In this document: piece after piece, positions 42,914 to 54,524 of the stretch
Position numbering within the stretch: position 1 is the first letter of the stretch
Layout of the letters: every line of letters begins with the position of its first letter
Assembly: GCF_029338175.1 (NCBI RefSeq)
Contig: NZ_CP119862.1
Span: forward strand, 1,302,001 to 1,366,000
DNA: 64,000 nt
Direction: 5' to 3'
DNA from: Citrobacter enshiensis
GTDB lineage: Bacteria; Pseudomonadota; Gammaproteobacteria; Enterobacterales; Enterobacteriaceae
Made by a program: the position numbers and the translations under genes
The notes under the pieces: generated by a model
The model's database searches: none
What the model saw: only the letters and a program-made list of their open reading frames with translations
Told to the model about the DNA's origin: nothing

Positions 42914-44377
42914 TTACATCTTTTCATACGGCTTGAAGCGCTGCTGTAGCTGGCGCAACTGGTCGATGCGGGCATCGTAACGCGCCTGCTGCTGACTTCC
43001 CAGTTTGACCTGAGAGCTTGCGCTGCTGAGCATAGAGATCGCCTGATCCAGACGTCCCGACAGTGCATACACTTCAGCACGCGCCGCCAGTTCCTGATCG
43101 CGGTTATTTATCGCCGCTTCTACCTGAGCCAGCAGGTCCCAGCCGTTGCTGTCATCTTTATTATTGAAGGTATAGCGATTGAGAATGGTTGCAGCCTCTT
43201 TCGCTTGTCCTCCCTGCAACAAGGCATTGGCCAGGTTGAGCTGCAGGACGGGGTTAACGCGCAGATCGCGGGCGCTTTTCAGCCGGTTAATGGCGTCGTT
43301 GGGTTTCTTCTGACCCAGATCGATATCGGTCGCCAGGTCGAGATACCACGCATTGTTCGGCTCTGCGCTCAGCAATGGCTGCAGCGTCTTACGCGCCTCG
43401 TCATATTTATTGGCTTCCATCGCCTGTAACGCTTTGCCGTATTGCGCAGCGCGTTGCTGACGAACGTTGCCTTTGCTCCATTCATCCAACAGGTCGCTGG
43501 TTAACTGATTGCGCCCTGAATTGTACATCCCCAGCGTACGCGCTTTCGCCAGATAAAAGTCTTCTGAAGATTGCACCACGGCTGGTCGCATCTGGTTCGC
43601 ACGGTTACGGGCGTCCGCGAGACGGCTTTCCGGCAAGGGGTGGGTGAGCAAAATTTCAGGCGGTCGGGTGGAGTAACGTGCCTGATCGAGCAGTTTTTCC
43701 AGGAACGTCGGCATCGCCTGGGGATCGAAGCCCGAACGTTGCAGAACTTGAATACCGATACGATCGGCTTCCTGCTCGTTTTGCTGCGTGAAGCTGATCA
43801 TCCCCTGGCGCGTACCTGCCAGAGTTCCGGTGAGCGCCGCCATGCCCGCCTGCGGGCTGGCCATCGCCAGTAATATCGAGCCTAATGCGCCGACCCAGGT
43901 CAGCGGGGCGCTACGCTGTTGATCTTCCATCGCACGCGCCAGGTGACGCTGGGTCACGTGGGAGATTTCGTGCGCCATCACGGAAGCCAGCTGGCTTTCG
44001 TTGTCGGAATAGCGAAAAAGCGCGGAATGCAGAACGACGTTGCCGCCGAAGAAGGCAAAGGCGTTAATTTCGTCGTTATTAATCAAAAAGAAATGGAAGG
44101 GGGTTTTCACCGAATCGGCATGAGAGACCAGGCGCATCCCGAGGGTATTGATGTACTGTACCAGCAGCGGATCGTTAATCAGCGGTGCGCGGCCTCGCAG
44201 CTGGCGAACATAATAATCGCCCATCTGCATTTCCTGACCGATGGAAAGCGTACTTGCTGCCGAGGTCCCCATATCGGGCAGTGTGTCCGTTGGATCTGCA
44301 AACGCGGGCGCTATCTGACCGAGGGTCAGCGCAGCGATGAGGGTAGCAACCAGGTTTTTTTTAAACTGCCTGAACAT
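42914..44377 (-). CDS. bepA: BepA, periplasmic M48 metallopeptidase and chaperone
   Basis: BepA (YfgC) promotes LptD assembly and degrades stalled or misfolded outer-membrane proteins at the BAM complex. The 487-residue precursor has a Sec signal (cleaved after about ...PAFA). The zinc-binding HEISH lies in [13 protein letters not shown], with a third ligand in [12 protein letters not shown] domain forms the C-terminal half. I place the start at ATG 44377 ([17 protein letters not shown]); the 64-residue upstream extension has no support. It is divergent from perM. Confidence 0.96.
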   Translation of the reverse strand: MFRQFKKNLVATLIAALTLGQIAPAFADPTDTLPDMGTSAASTLSIGQEMQMGDYYVRQLRGRAPLINDPLLVQYINTLGMRLVSHADSVKTPFHFFLINNDEINAFAFFGGNVVLHSALFRYSDNESQLASVMAHEISHVTQRHLARAMEDQQRSAPLTWVGALGSILLAMASPQAGMAALTGTLAGTRQGMISFTQQNEQEADRIGIQVLQRSGFDPQAMPTFLEKLLDQARYSTRPPEILLTHPLPESRLADARNRANQMRPAVVQSSEDFYLAKARTLGMYNSGRNQLTSDLLDEWSKGNVRQQRAAQYGKALQAMEANKYDEARKTLQPLLSAEPNNAWYLDLATDIDLGQKKPNDAINRLKSARDLRVNPVLQLNLANALLQGGQAKEAATILNRYTFNNKDDSNGWDLLAQVEAAINNRDQELAARAEVYALSGRLDQAISMLSSASSQVKLGSQQQARYDARIDQLRQLQQRFKPYEKM

Positions 44378-44601
44378 GACCTCTGTCCTGTATTCTTTGA
44401 GATAGCCATTTGACCGATGCTGCGAAATATCGTTCCCGCGTCGGTGACATTGGGAGTGTAACTGCGAAACCCGCCAATGAACACCCGGACCAGGACGCAT
44501 CTCAGTTTCCTGAATCAGCCATAAAAAGCGAAGTCTTTTTTGTGACATTTCGATACAATTCGGGATCACAATCCCGCTATTGAGTTCAGGGAAGGGTTTT
44601 T

Positions 44602-45666
44602 ATGCTCGAAATGTTGATGCAATGGTATCGCCGTCGCTTTAGCGACCCGGAGGCGATTGCTTTGCTGGTTATTCTGGTGGCTGGTTTTAGCATCCTGTTC
44701 TTTTTTAGTGGGCTTTTAGCGCCGCTGCTGGTGGCGCTTGTCCTGGCTTATCTGCTCGAGTGGCCGACAGTGCGTCTGGAAGCGATTGGTTGTTCCCGGC
44801 GGTGGGCGACCTCGATTGTCCTTGTGGTCTTCGTCGGCATATTGCTACTGATGGCATTTGTGGTGATGCCGGTGGCGTGGCAGCAGGGGATCTATTTAAT
44901 CCGCGACATGCCAGGCATGCTGAATAAGCTCTCCGATTTTGCGGCGACATTGCCGCGTCGCTATCCGGCGCTGATGGATGCCGGGATCATTGATGCAATG
45001 GCGGAAAATTTGCGCACCCGAATGCTCTCAATGGGCGATTCGGTGGTGAAATACTCGCTGGCGTCACTGGTGGGACTGCTGACGCTGGCGGTCTATCTGG
45101 TGCTGGTGCCGCTGATGGTTTTCTTCCTGATCAAAGATAAAGATCAGATGCTGAATGCCGTGCGTCGGGTTCTGCCGCGAAATCGGGGCCTCGCAGGCCA
45201 GGTCTGGAAAGAGATGAACCAGCAGATTACCAACTATATTCGCGGCAAAGTGCTGGAAATGGTGGTCGTTGGCGTGGCGACATGGCTTGGCTTTTTACTG
45301 TTTGGCCTGAACTACTCATTACTGCTGGCGGTCCTGGTCGGATTCTCGGTGCTGATCCCCTACATCGGCGCATTTGTGGTGACGATTCCGGTCGTGGGAG
45401 TGGCGCTGTTCCAGTTTGGTTTAGGGACGGAGTTCTGGAGCTGTTTTGCCGTGTACCTGATTATTCAGGCGCTGGACGGAAATCTGCTGGTGCCGGTGCT
45501 GTTCTCTGAAGCCGTCAACCTGCACCCCTTAGTGATTATCCTGTCAGTGGTCATTTTTGGCGGTTTGTGGGGATTCTGGGGCGTCTTCTTCGCCATTCCG
45601 CTGGCAACGTTAATCAAAGCGGTGGTCCACGCCTGGCCTGACGGACAGACCACTCTGGAAGAGTAA
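44602..45666 (+). CDS. perM: PerM, AI-2E transporter-family permease
   Basis: This 354-residue inner-membrane protein of the AI-2E exporter-like (UPF0118/PerM) family has about eight helices and the conserved C-terminal VLVGFSVLIPYIGAFVVTIP and FGGLWGFWGVFFAIPLATL segments. The family includes exporters and Na+/H+ antiporters; the substrate of PerM is not known. A GGGAAGGG ribosome-binding site precedes ATG 44602. It is convergent with focB, with a shared hairpin between them. Confidence 0.93.
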   Translation: MLEMLMQWYRRRFSDPEAIALLVILVAGFSILFFFSGLLAPLLVALVLAYLLEWPTVRLEAIGCSRRWATSIVLVVFVGILLLMAFVVMPVAWQQGIYLIRDMPGMLNKLSDFAATLPRRYPALMDAGIIDAMAENLRTRMLSMGDSVVKYSLASLVGLLTLAVYLVLVPLMVFFLIKDKDQMLNAVRRVLPRNRGLAGQVWKEMNQQITNYIRGKVLEMVVVGVATWLGFLLFGLNYSLLLAVLVGFSVLIPYIGAFVVTIPVVGVALFQFGLGTEFWSCFAVYLIIQALDGNLLVPVLFSEAVNLHPLVIILSVVIFGGLWGFWGVFFAIPLATLIKAVVHAWPDGQTTLEE

Positions 45667-45682
45667 TCTTCAGTCCATAAAA

Positions 45683-45712
45683 TAGCCCGGCGCACATATG
45701 ACCGCCGGGCTA
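45683..45712. terminator. Bidirectional hairpin between perM and focB
   Basis: The arms TAGCCCGGCG (45683-45692) and CGCCGGGCTA (45703-45712) form a perfect 10-bp stem. It lies between convergent perM and focB and could end both transcripts. Confidence 0.7.
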
Positions 45713-45737
45713 CCTTCATCTGTTCATATTTCCGGTA

Positions 45738-46589
45738 TTATTGTTTTGTTTTTCGTAAATAAATGATCCAGTACGTCACGCTGACCAGCAAACCGCCGCC
45801 AATAATATTGCCGATGGTCACGGGAATCAGATTATCGGTAATGAAATTGCTCATTGTTAATGCCGGGAAATTATCCGCAGTGGTCTGCGTGAGATTCCAG
45901 AATGCGTCCGGTGAAAAATAACGAATCATGATGGCCAGAGGGATCAGAAACATATTGGCGATGCTGTGCTCGAAACCGCTGGCGACAAACATGCTGATCG
46001 GTAATAACATGGCGGCGATTTTATCGGTGAGCGAATGACCAGAATAACTTATCCATACCGCGAGGCAGACCATTAAATTACACAATATGCCCAGACAAAC
46101 CGCTTCGATAAAGGTGTGGTGCATTTTGTGATCGGCGGTTTGCAGAACGTTTAATCCCCATAAACCGTTGCTGTTCATCGCCTGCCCGGAAAACCAAATC
46201 AGGCACACAAAAAAGAGCGCTCCGACCAGATTACCGCAATAGACGATAAACCAGTTGATCATTAATTGCCGCCAGCTGATCAGCCCACTCGCTTTTGCCA
46301 TGACCGTCATTACTGTCGACGTAAACAGATCGGCACCACAAACGACGACAAAAATAAGACCGAGGGAAAAACAGAGACCGCCAACCAGTTTTGTTAATGC
46401 TGTCACCGGCCCTGCGCCAGTGGTCACGGTAATATAAAAAACAAAGGCAATAGAAATGAACACACCGGCAGTAATTGCCAGAAAAAATGCCAATTCCTTT
46501 TTCTTTGTCACCTTATAGACGCCTGCCTGTTCGGCGACTTTTGCCATTTCGGCAGGCATTCTCAAGTCTAAAGAAACGCTGTTCTTCAT
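45738..46589 (-). CDS. focB: Formate channel FocB
   Basis: FocB is an inner-membrane formate/nitrite transporter-family channel of 283 residues with six helices, and the last gene of the hyf region. The family signatures LVGGLCFSLGLIFVVVCGADLFTS and NLVGALFF are present. By analogy with FocA it carries formate in or out, feeding the formate-hydrogenlyase-like hydrogenase-4. It follows hyfR after a 117-base gap. Confidence 0.95.
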   Translation of the reverse strand: MKNSVSLDLRMPAEMAKVAEQAGVYKVTKKKELAFFLAITAGVFISIAFVFYITVTTGAGPVTALTKLVGGLCFSLGLIFVVVCGADLFTSTVMTVMAKASGLISWRQLMINWFIVYCGNLVGALFFVCLIWFSGQAMNSNGLWGLNVLQTADHKMHHTFIEAVCLGILCNLMVCLAVWISYSGHSLTDKIAAMLLPISMFVASGFEHSIANMFLIPLAIMIRYFSPDAFWNLTQTTADNFPALTMSNFITDNLIPVTIGNIIGGGLLVSVTYWIIYLRKTKQ

Positions 46590-46706
46590 AAGATGCTCCT
46601 GAATAGCACTGAGATATCAAAGACTGCATACCTTCATGCACAGTGCGTACCAGAGTGAGAGCCTCTTACGAGAATGAAATGTGAATCCCTTCACAGAGTT
46701 GCAGCG

Positions 46707-48722
46707 TTATAAGACCTCACGCGCGGTAATGCCCAGCCGTTGCATACGCGATAATAAGGTTGTGCGTTTCATACCCAGTCGCGTAGCGGCGCCACGAGGT
46801 CCGGCGACAATGCCGTTTGTTTCCCGTAGAACCTGAATAATACGCTGGCGTTCCTCTTCATCATTTTCCGGCGTGGCGGGGTTCAGCATTTGCGACATCG
46901 GCCCGGAAACGGGGGCATCGCTTCCCAGCGGCGGCAGTAGCCGGGTCTGGCGGGTATTCAGGTGCAAATTCAGGCTATTGCCCCGGGTGAGCAGTACCGC
47001 ACGCTCGATCACGTTTTCCAGTTCGCGCACGTTCCCCGGCCAGTCCCATGTCATCAGTTGACGTAACGCTTCGGTTGGGATCACGTCAATGTTCCGGTTC
47101 ATCCGCTTCGCCATTTTTTGCGTAAAGTGTTTTGCCAGAAGCGGAATATCTTCCGGTCGTTCGCGCAGCGGCGGGATCTCAAGGGGAAAAACGTTCAGCC
47201 GATAAAACAGATCGCTACGGAATTGCCGGTCTTCGACCATTTGCCAGAGATCGCGGTTGGTGGCGGCAATCATTCGCACGTTGACCGGTATTGTTTTGTT
47301 TCCGCCCAGACGTTCTATCTCCCTTTCCTGCAGTACACGCAGCAATTTGGGCTGTAACTCGAGGGGAAGATCGCCTATTTCATCGAGAAATAAGGTTCCG
47401 CCGTCGGCAATTTCAAAGCGGCCGCGATGGGTGTTGATCGCGCCGGTAAAGGCCCCCTTATCGTGTCCGAATAGTTCGCTTTCCAGCAGGCTGGCGGGGA
47501 TCGCGGCGCAGTTAATCTTTACCAGCGGTTTATCCCGGCGCAGACTTAACTGATGGATCGCGCGGGCAATCACCTCTTTCCCCGTCCCCGTTTCACCGCA
47601 GATCAACACGGTGCTGTCGCTCTGCGCCACAATGTTGATCTGCGAAAGCAGGTCATCCATTGCCTGGCTTTGATAGATAATATTACCGGCGCCCTGGCTG
47701 GCGAACAGTTGTTCACTTAGCTGAAAATTTTCCTGTTTCAGGCTCTCTTTCAGGTCCGTCATACTGCGCCAGGCGTCGGCATTATCTACGGCGATAGCCA
47801 CGCGGTCGGCAATATGTTGGAGAAGTTCGCAATTCTCTTCGCTGAACAGCGAGCGCGAAGGGTGCGCGAGAAGTAAGACACCCGGCGTATGACTGCCAAA
47901 GGTCAGTGGCAGAAAGAAGGCGCTTCCGACGTTGTTGTTTTTCAGATCCAGCAGCAGCGGGTCGTGCTCCCACAGCACGGGATCGTCTTCCAGATGCAGC
48001 AAACAGGTGTGCTTGTCGCGCAGCGTTTGCATCAGCATGATGCTCTGTTCCTGCAGGATAAACTGCAGGCGTTCCGGCGGTTCTTCCTGAGAGAAATCGG
48101 TGCTCCATGCGCAGTACTTGTCTGCCCGTCGCGTATCCCGCAGTACCATGCTGACGAAGGTGATACCGAAGAAGTGGTTAATCTCTCTGGCAACATCGTC
48201 GATCAGCTCTTCCAGATTTAAATGAGAGAGCACCGAGTTGGTAATATCGACCAGCACACGGTGATGATCGCGTTCTTTCGAAACGGACTGAAGGGATTCC
48301 TGCTGGCTGGACTGGGTCAGCATAGACTCCAGCGCAGGCGTCATAATGCGAACTAACCAGTTGAATAAGCTGGTGTCCTGGCGGGTAAACGTTCCTTTAT
48401 CCGTGCGAATGAAACGCAACTCCGCCATCAGCGTATTGCCGAGCAGCGTGGCATGTCGCGAAGAGTCGCTTACGTCGCGCAGGTAAGGCTCTTTGACAAT
48501 CTCGTCGGTTCCGTCGTCGAAGCAGCGATAATAGAAGCTGCTTTCCGGGAAGTGGAGTTCAATGAGTTGTATTGGGCTGAAGGGCGGGGGGAGCGGAACG
48601 AAGGCGTGCAGTATAGAGGCCTTATCATTCTGCCGAGTCAGAGAGTGCATAAGTGTACTGACTACATCATCCAACAACTTACCTACAGGCGGGGCAAAAA
48701 TTGCCTCGTCAAACTTTGTCAT
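46707..48722 (-). CDS. hyfR: HyfR, formate-responsive sigma-54 activator
   Basis: HyfR is an FhlA-type bacterial enhancer-binding protein that activates the hyf promoter with sigma-54. The 671-residue protein has N-terminal GAF-like sensory domains. The AAA+ domain carries Walker A GETGTGKE, the sigma-54 contact GAFTGA and Walker [13 protein letters not shown] Fis-type HTH closes it ([21 protein letters not shown]). The start is ATG 48722; a TTG directly before it is in frame. It lies 109 bases after hyfJ and before focB. Confidence 0.96.
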   Translation of the reverse strand: MTKFDEAIFAPPVGKLLDDVVSTLMHSLTRQNDKASILHAFVPLPPPFSPIQLIELHFPESSFYYRCFDDGTDEIVKEPYLRDVSDSSRHATLLGNTLMAELRFIRTDKGTFTRQDTSLFNWLVRIMTPALESMLTQSSQQESLQSVSKERDHHRVLVDITNSVLSHLNLEELIDDVAREINHFFGITFVSMVLRDTRRADKYCAWSTDFSQEEPPERLQFILQEQSIMLMQTLRDKHTCLLHLEDDPVLWEHDPLLLDLKNNNVGSAFFLPLTFGSHTPGVLLLAHPSRSLFSEENCELLQHIADRVAIAVDNADAWRSMTDLKESLKQENFQLSEQLFASQGAGNIIYQSQAMDDLLSQINIVAQSDSTVLICGETGTGKEVIARAIHQLSLRRDKPLVKINCAAIPASLLESELFGHDKGAFTGAINTHRGRFEIADGGTLFLDEIGDLPLELQPKLLRVLQEREIERLGGNKTIPVNVRMIAATNRDLWQMVEDRQFRSDLFYRLNVFPLEIPPLRERPEDIPLLAKHFTQKMAKRMNRNIDVIPTEALRQLMTWDWPGNVRELENVIERAVLLTRGNSLNLHLNTRQTRLLPPLGSDAPVSGPMSQMLNPATPENDEEERQRIIQVLRETNGIVAGPRGAATRLGMKRTTLLSRMQRLGITAREVL

Positions 48723-48831
48723 CAACGGTCCTTTTTACTGAAGAGACATTTTGTGTAGCGAGTGCGTTTCGGTAGCGATCATGGCAACGCGACACTTTAC
48801 CTTATCCCTTCACTTCGTAATGTTATCCGTC

Positions 48832-49245
48832 TCACGAGATCTTCCGCGCCATCAGATAAATAGCCGGCTCACGAACAATATCATCCAGCAGATGAATCAA
48901 TTGGATACTCAGACTACGCCACGGTTCCGCGGCGTCATCGGCGAGGGGGGAAAAGGCGCGGCTGAGCATGTTAACGTGACTGGCATCGATAACAATTTCG
49001 TCAAAGCGGAGTACGCCCGACATTTTGCGGCGCGCTTCTTCATCTTCCACTTGCGCTATCCATTGGTTGTAGTCTGCCAGCGGGCAGGTTAATGCCACGT
49101 TCAGGCAGTCGATGACGCCAACGTGATGGCCTATCGCCAGTGAGTAATACATGACCTGGCGACTTTTTTCCGGCATGGCGACCGTACTGTCGAGAAACTT
49201 CTGTCGCAGCGTCCAGAAGACGATTTCGCCGCGCTGATTAGCCAT
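48832..49245 (-). CDS. hyfJ: HyfJ, HycH-family hydrogenase-4 accessory protein
   Basis: This 137-residue protein belongs to the HycH/HyfJ family and is thought to help process or assemble the hydrogenase large subunit, though its exact role is unproven. It overlaps hyfI by 8 bases. It is the last structural gene before hyfR. Confidence 0.93.
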   Translation of the reverse strand: MANQRGEIVFWTLRQKFLDSTVAMPEKSRQVMYYSLAIGHHVGVIDCLNVALTCPLADYNQWIAQVEDEEARRKMSGVLRFDEIVIDASHVNMLSRAFSPLADDAAEPWRSLSIQLIHLLDDIVREPAIYLMARKIS

Positions 49246-50005
49246 GTTGCCCCCTGAGAGTCAGTAATAACTGGTGTACGATGTCGGTCAGGCGCGGATC
49301 GTCCGCTTCTTGTAACCAGCTCGCCACCTGTTGACCGGAAGGATCCTGAGTCAGCACCCGTAAGAGCTGGTCGCAGATCTCCCGTCCCTGGCGATAACCC
49401 GCCAGGCGGCGCGCCTCTCTCTCCACGGCAATACGCTGAGCGGGAGGGATCTGCGGCCACAGCGGTTGAGACGGCTCGGCTGCGGCATCGACATAATCCA
49501 CACCATGAATTTTCTGCTGCAGCAATCCCAGCGCCACGGCAAAACCGTGGATCGTAGCGGCTGGCGTGGGTGGACATCCCGGTATCCACACGTCGATAGG
49601 CACAATCGTGTCACTGCCTCCCCACACGCAGTAAAGATCGTGGAAAATCCCGCCACCGACGCCGCAGGCGCCATAGGAGACACAGATCTTATGGTCCGGC
49701 GCGGAGTGGTACGCGCGCAGCGCAGGCATGCGCATTGCCCGGGTGACGGCGCCGGTAAATAACAAAATATCGGCATGCCGGGGGGACGCCACCACCTTAA
49801 TACCAAATCGTTCAGCGTCGAACACTGGGGTGATCGCAGAGAAGATCTCGATTTCGCAGCCGTTGCACCCGCCACAGTCAACGCGATAAACATACGCTGA
49901 TCGGCGAATATCCTTCAGGAGGCGCTGCTTCATTTGTTGCGCCTGGTCGTCCAGCGTAATGGGCTGACTGACGTGGTGGCGATGTGTTGCCGTCAACGAA
50001 GTCAT
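49238..50005 (-). CDS. hyfI: HyfI, hydrogenase-4 small (NuoB-like) subunit
   Basis: HyfI is the iron-sulfur subunit that accepts electrons from or passes them to the NiFe large subunit in the membrane-bound complex. The 255-residue protein carries the N2-type cluster ligands in [14 protein letters not shown] and IPGCPPTP. It overlaps hyfH by four bases and hyfJ by eight. Confidence 0.95.
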   Translation of the reverse strand: MTSLTATHRHHVSQPITLDDQAQQMKQRLLKDIRRSAYVYRVDCGGCNGCEIEIFSAITPVFDAERFGIKVVASPRHADILLFTGAVTRAMRMPALRAYHSAPDHKICVSYGACGVGGGIFHDLYCVWGGSDTIVPIDVWIPGCPPTPAATIHGFAVALGLLQQKIHGVDYVDAAAEPSQPLWPQIPPAQRIAVEREARRLAGYRQGREICDQLLRVLTQDPSGQQVASWLQEADDPRLTDIVHQLLLTLRGQHG

Positions 50006-50550
50006 TGCTTCTCCTTAATGGCAAAAGATATATTTTCGCAGCCGCCATGAAACAGCGCGGCGCGTTGCTTACACTCCGGGCAGATGCCTGCCTGCTGACG
50101 CAGCAAGTCCAGGTTTTGCGGCGCATTTTGCTGTTGCACCAGTAACGCGATGGCCATTTCGATCGATTTTTCTGGCGCAAACGGCCGCTGACACTGAGTG
50201 CAGTGTTGCAGGCGGAACGTTGCGCGGGTGAACAGGTCCGCTTTACACGTGACCGCCAGCTCGAAGTTTTCAGACAGCCGTATCGCCCGGGTTGGACACA
50301 CCTCTTCGCAACGACCGCAATAAATACAGCGCCCCAAATAGAGCTGCCAGGTGCGGGTGTTATCCTGCGCGGAGGTTTCCATGGTCAGTGCGTTGGCCGG
50401 GCACGCCGACGTACAGGCTCCGCACGCGATGCACTGACGTGGGTCCAGTTCCGGCTTGCCGCGAAAGCCAGGGCTGACCTCCAGCGGCGCAAAAGGGTAT
50501 TTCACCGTGGGCTCTCCAGCCCGCATGATGGTTTTGAGTAATTTCAGCAT
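50002..50550 (-). CDS. hyfH: HyfH, hydrogenase-4 8Fe-8S ferredoxin subunit
   Basis: This 182-residue NuoI/HycF-like subunit has two 4Fe-4S motifs, [14 protein letters not shown] and [16 protein letters not shown]-terminal cysteine-rich segment follows (CTQC...CPECKQ). It links the membrane arm to the catalytic subunits. It lies 10 bases after hyfG. Confidence 0.95.
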   Translation of the reverse strand: MLKLLKTIMRAGEPTVKYPFAPLEVSPGFRGKPELDPRQCIACGACTSACPANALTMETSAQDNTRTWQLYLGRCIYCGRCEEVCPTRAIRLSENFELAVTCKADLFTRATFRLQHCTQCQRPFAPEKSIEMAIALLVQQQNAPQNLDLLRQQAGICPECKQRAALFHGGCENISFAIKEKQ

Positions 50551-50560
50551 CTTTCTGTCC

Positions 50561-52288
50561 TTACTTCAGCGGTGAACGGCTGCGGTCAATGCTGTAGCGC
50601 TCGATCTCTTTATACGGCACGGTTTTCGACTTGCGTTTACGCACATCAATCAGCGTCACGCGGTCAGTGCAGGAATAGCAAGGATCGAGGCTGCCGATAA
50701 TCAGCGGCGCATCAGAAATGGTGTTGCCACGCAGCATGTAGCGCAGGACCGGCCAGTTCGCATAGGTCGCGGCACGGCAGCGCCAGCGGAACAGCTTCTG
50801 GTTGTCGCCGAGCATGCTCCAGTGCACGTCTTCGCCGCGTGGTGCTTCTACAAAGCCGAGTGCAAAAGCATGGGGGCGATAGGTGAAGCCTTCGGTGAGC
50901 AGCGGCGTATTCGGCATCATGTCGAGGGCGTATTCGATCATCGCCAGCGAGTCGAAGGTCTCTTTCACGCGTACCATCACGCGGGAGAACACATCGCCCC
51001 CAGGGAAGCTGAACAGCGTTTTCGGAATGTTGGCGTAGTCAGAATACGGGTGGTCAAAACGCAGGTCGCGGGCAAAACCGCTGCCGCGAATCAACGGTCC
51101 TACCGGACTAAAGTCGCGGGCAATTTGTCGGTCGAGAATACCGACACCCTGGGTGCGTTGTTCCATATTGGGGGTCGCGAGTAGCATTTCGACGAGATCC
51201 GAAACTTCTGCGCGCATCTCCTGAACCAGCTTCAGCGTTTGCAGACGCTGCTCTTTGAGAATGTCGCGGCGAACGCCGCCGATCAGGTTGAGGCCATAGG
51301 TTTTACGCGAACCCGTCAGCAGTTCCGCCATCGTCATCGATTTTTCGCGCACGCGGAAAAACTGCATAAAGCCGGTATCGAAACCGACAAAGTGGCAGGA
51401 AAGGCCCAGATTAAGCAGATGGCTGTGCAGGCGTTCGACTTCCAGCAATATCGAACGGATGGTATGCGCACGCTGCGGGACGTGGATCCCAAGCGCATTT
51501 TCGACGGACGTGGCGTAGGCCACGCTGTGGGCAAATCCACAAATGCCGCAGACCCTGTCCGACAAAAATGTCACTTCGTTGTAGCCCATCCGCGTTTCCG
51601 CCAGTTTTTCCATGCCGCGGTGCACGTAAAACAGGCGATAATCGGCGTCGACGATCCGCTCACCATCAACAAAAAGGCGGAAATGGCCGGGTTCGTCGGA
51701 GGTAATATGCAGCGGACCGATGGGGATCACGCGCGCGTCATCGCCACCGTCGTTAATAAACGGATAGGTTTCGCTATCGGTCGTCGGTCCTGGGCGCAGA
51801 CGATAATCCATGGCATCTTTACGCAGCGGATGCATATCATCAGGCCAGTCGTCGGGCAGCACCAGTCGGCGCTGATCGGGCAAACCGACCGGAATAAGGC
51901 CATACATATCGCGAATTTCCCGCTCGCCCCAGACCGCCGCAGGGACGCGTGGCGTGACCGATGGGAACTCACGACTGTTGGCATCGACCAACGCCTTCAC
52001 CACGATCCAGCATTTTTCCGCGCCTTCAATCGAGAGCGCATAGTAAACCGCATAGTGTCCGTTCAGGCTTCGTTCGTCGTTACCAAACAGCACCGGCAGC
52101 CAGCCTTCATGCTGGTAGTAAAGATAATGCACGATGTCGGGCAGCAGATTCGTTTTTACCGTAATCGTCACCTGCGTCGGTGTTTGTCGCTCTTCGTCCA
52201 GCACCGCGCCAGGAAACTGATTTCTTACTGCGGCCAGACAGGCTTCGCCGCAGTTTGACTGGTGATTAACGCTGTCTGAATAATTCAC
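50561..52288 (-). CDS. hyfG: HyfG, hydrogenase-4 NiFe large subunit (NuoC-NuoD fusion)
   Basis: This is the catalytic subunit, fused from an N-terminal NuoC-like domain (about residues 20-175) and a C-terminal NuoD-like NiFe domain. The nickel-iron ligands lie in [11 protein letters not shown] and DPCYSC. No C-terminal His extension for maturation follows the second motif at the usual distance; the protein continues to RSRSPLK as in E. coli HyfG. I chose GTG 52288, behind GGAGAG, which overlaps the hyfF end by 23 bases and gives 575 residues. Confidence 0.93.
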   Translation of the reverse strand: MNYSDSVNHQSNCGEACLAAVRNQFPGAVLDEERQTPTQVTITVKTNLLPDIVHYLYYQHEGWLPVLFGNDERSLNGHYAVYYALSIEGAEKCWIVVKALVDANSREFPSVTPRVPAAVWGEREIRDMYGLIPVGLPDQRRLVLPDDWPDDMHPLRKDAMDYRLRPGPTTDSETYPFINDGGDDARVIPIGPLHITSDEPGHFRLFVDGERIVDADYRLFYVHRGMEKLAETRMGYNEVTFLSDRVCGICGFAHSVAYATSVENALGIHVPQRAHTIRSILLEVERLHSHLLNLGLSCHFVGFDTGFMQFFRVREKSMTMAELLTGSRKTYGLNLIGGVRRDILKEQRLQTLKLVQEMRAEVSDLVEMLLATPNMEQRTQGVGILDRQIARDFSPVGPLIRGSGFARDLRFDHPYSDYANIPKTLFSFPGGDVFSRVMVRVKETFDSLAMIEYALDMMPNTPLLTEGFTYRPHAFALGFVEAPRGEDVHWSMLGDNQKLFRWRCRAATYANWPVLRYMLRGNTISDAPLIIGSLDPCYSCTDRVTLIDVRKRKSKTVPYKEIERYSIDRSRSPLK

Positions 52289-53858
52289 TTTTACTCTCCG
52301 GTACCGATGCAGTAGTGGGGTTAACAAAATCACGCCAGCCGTTGAGCTGAATCGGGCGTTCAGAGGAGCCTGAAAGCACGATCGCGGAGGCATTTTCCAG
52401 AATTCGGCTTACCGGTTGCGGTATGTGGGTGCCCATGACCAGCATCATGACCAGCAGAACCACCATGGGTAGCGTCGTCAGCCAGCCCAGTTCGCCGCGA
52501 CTCACCGCCTCTGGCGGGCGAGCAAACAGAACCCGGGCGACCATGCGGACCAGACCCGCCAGCACCACCGTCAGCAGCAGCAAGAGCACAATGGTGAGCA
52601 CGATATGATCGCGGGCAAGACCCGCCGTGACGGTCATAAATTCACTGAGGAAGATATTGAACGGAGGCATCCCTGCGAGCGCCAATGCACCACCCGCAAA
52701 CAGGACGGCGGTAAACGGCATGATTTTTAGCATGCCGCAGACCACATCAATATTTCGCGTGCCGTATTTCAGCAGTACGTTGCCGGAACCGCAGAACAGC
52801 AGGGTTTTCGCCAGACTGTGGTTTAACGTATGCAGCAACGCCGCCAGAATACCCAGCGGCCCGCCGATACCCAGCGCGACGGCGACCAGCCCCATGTTTT
52901 CCACGCTGGAATAGGCCAGCAGACGTTTCATGTCCTGCTGCACGAGAATAAAGAAGGCGGCAACTCCGACGGACAACAGACCGAAGATCAACAGCAGCGT
53001 ATTGGGGAAATCGCTGCCGATGGCGTTGCAGATAATGATGTAATAACGGATCAACACCAGCAGCGCACAGTTAAGCAATACCGCAGAAAGCAGGGCGCTC
53101 ACCGGGCTGGGTGCCTCACTATGCGCATCCGGCAGCCAGGCGTGCATCGGGAACAGACCGGTTTTGGTACCGAAGCCAATCAGGACAAACACAAACGCCA
53201 GCAGCATCAGCGTCGGATCAAGCAGCGTCGCCTGCTTCAACACGTCGGTCCAGAAAATCGCCAGATTAGGATCGGACATGATGCTCGCGGCGTTGGCATA
53301 AACCAGTACGGTGCCAAACAGACCGAAAGCGACACCAACGGTACAGATGATGATGTACTTCCAGGCGGCTTCCAGTGAAGAGCGCTGGCCGTAGATACCC
53401 ACCAAAAACGCGGAACTGAGGGTGGTGGCTTCAATCGCCGCCCACATCACGATCAGGTTATTGCTGGTCACCACCAGCAGCATCGTGAACAAAAATAAAT
53501 GGAAGAAACCGTAATAGTTGCAGAGCGTGGGCTCGGTAATTTCTCCGTGTTTCACCTCATGATTCATATAACCGATTGAATAGAGGCCCGTGAGAAAACC
53601 AATGACGCCCAGAATGGCTAAAAACAGTCCACTCAGGCTATCAATATGCAGCCAGCGATGCCCGGCGAAAATTTCGCCTTCGCTCAGCGCTTCTTTTACC
53701 GTCCATAGCGTCAGAATCAGCAGTAATGTGATCCCCACGGTATGAATCAGGGTGACCGCGTTGCGTGCCGACCCGCCTGTCATGCGACAGGCGAAACAGA
53801 GCAATGAGATGACCAGCGGCGTCAGCAACAGTAAGGTGAACATGACAGAATGACTCAT
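52266..53858 (-). CDS. hyfF: HyfF, hydrogenase-4 antiporter-like membrane subunit
   Basis: This 530-residue Mrp/NuoM-like membrane subunit has about 14 helices. It has the conserved glutamate-containing [16 protein letters not shown] and the [32 protein letters not shown] segment. HyfF is one of three antiporter-like subunits (with HyfB and HyfD) proposed to translocate protons. It starts 4 bases after hyfE. Confidence 0.95.
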   Translation of the reverse strand: MSHSVMFTLLLLTPLVISLLCFACRMTGGSARNAVTLIHTVGITLLLILTLWTVKEALSEGEIFAGHRWLHIDSLSGLFLAILGVIGFLTGLYSIGYMNHEVKHGEITEPTLCNYYGFFHLFLFTMLLVVTSNNLIVMWAAIEATTLSSAFLVGIYGQRSSLEAAWKYIIICTVGVAFGLFGTVLVYANAASIMSDPNLAIFWTDVLKQATLLDPTLMLLAFVFVLIGFGTKTGLFPMHAWLPDAHSEAPSPVSALLSAVLLNCALLVLIRYYIIICNAIGSDFPNTLLLIFGLLSVGVAAFFILVQQDMKRLLAYSSVENMGLVAVALGIGGPLGILAALLHTLNHSLAKTLLFCGSGNVLLKYGTRNIDVVCGMLKIMPFTAVLFAGGALALAGMPPFNIFLSEFMTVTAGLARDHIVLTIVLLLLLTVVLAGLVRMVARVLFARPPEAVSRGELGWLTTLPMVVLLVMMLVMGTHIPQPVSRILENASAIVLSGSSERPIQLNGWRDFVNPTTASVPESKSELFRQR

Positions 53859-53862
53859 TTCA

Positions 53863-54513
53863 TTATCCCTTCAACGCAGTCAGGTTGTTCACGTCCAGCG
53901 TGCCATGGGTCCGCCAAATCTTTCTGGCCAGCAGCACCATCACGATAACGGCGAAAATGGCATCGGTCGCAATACCTATTTCGACCAGCTCCGGCGCACG
54001 CCAGGCGATCAGCGCCAGCACCAGATGGGAGCCGTTCTCCATCAGGCAGTAACCGAAAATCTGCCGCAAAATATTGCGTTGGCTGATAATGCACAGCAGT
54101 CCGAGGAGGAAATGCCCCAGCGCCACCGCCAGTGCAGGCTTCAGGTCCGCCGCCATCGGTAATTTCACCGGCTGTACGACGAAAGCGCAGAGCAGCACAA
54201 TAAGCGCGGCCAGCAACGCCATGGTTGCCGGGCCGAACAAGGTCTTCTCGGTGCTGACCGGGGCGATTTTGCGTACGGCAAAACTCATAATCAGCGGCAC
54301 CATCACCACTTTGGTGACGAAGGCGCTGACCGACCACATCATCAATTGTTCTGCCGCAAACACCCGCGAGAGCGTCACGAAAATGGACACCAGAACCAGC
54401 GACTGGACGGCATAAAAAATACATGAAAGGCGATAGCCTTTGACGCAGATCACCAGAAGTGACGTCAGCATCATCAGTCCCGCCAGATTATTTACGAGCG
54501 TTGTTCCCGTCAT
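53863..54513 (-). CDS. hyfE: HyfE, hydrogenase-4 membrane subunit (NuoK-like)
   Basis: This 216-residue integral membrane protein has six or so helices and a NuoK/MrpC-like segment ([27 protein letters not shown]). Homologues exist in hydrogenase-4-type complexes but not in hydrogenase-3. It lies 11 bases after hyfD. Confidence 0.94.
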   Translation of the reverse strand: MTGTTLVNNLAGLMMLTSLLVICVKGYRLSCIFYAVQSLVLVSIFVTLSRVFAAEQLMMWSVSAFVTKVVMVPLIMSFAVRKIAPVSTEKTLFGPATMALLAALIVLLCAFVVQPVKLPMAADLKPALAVALGHFLLGLLCIISQRNILRQIFGYCLMENGSHLVLALIAWRAPELVEIGIATDAIFAVIVMVLLARKIWRTHGTLDVNNLTALKG

Positions 54514-54524
54514 CCTTCACCTCC

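Noticed and set aside
51239-52258. 339-codon open frame antisense to hyfG
   Set aside because: It lies fully inside hyfG, which has clear catalytic motifs in its own frame.
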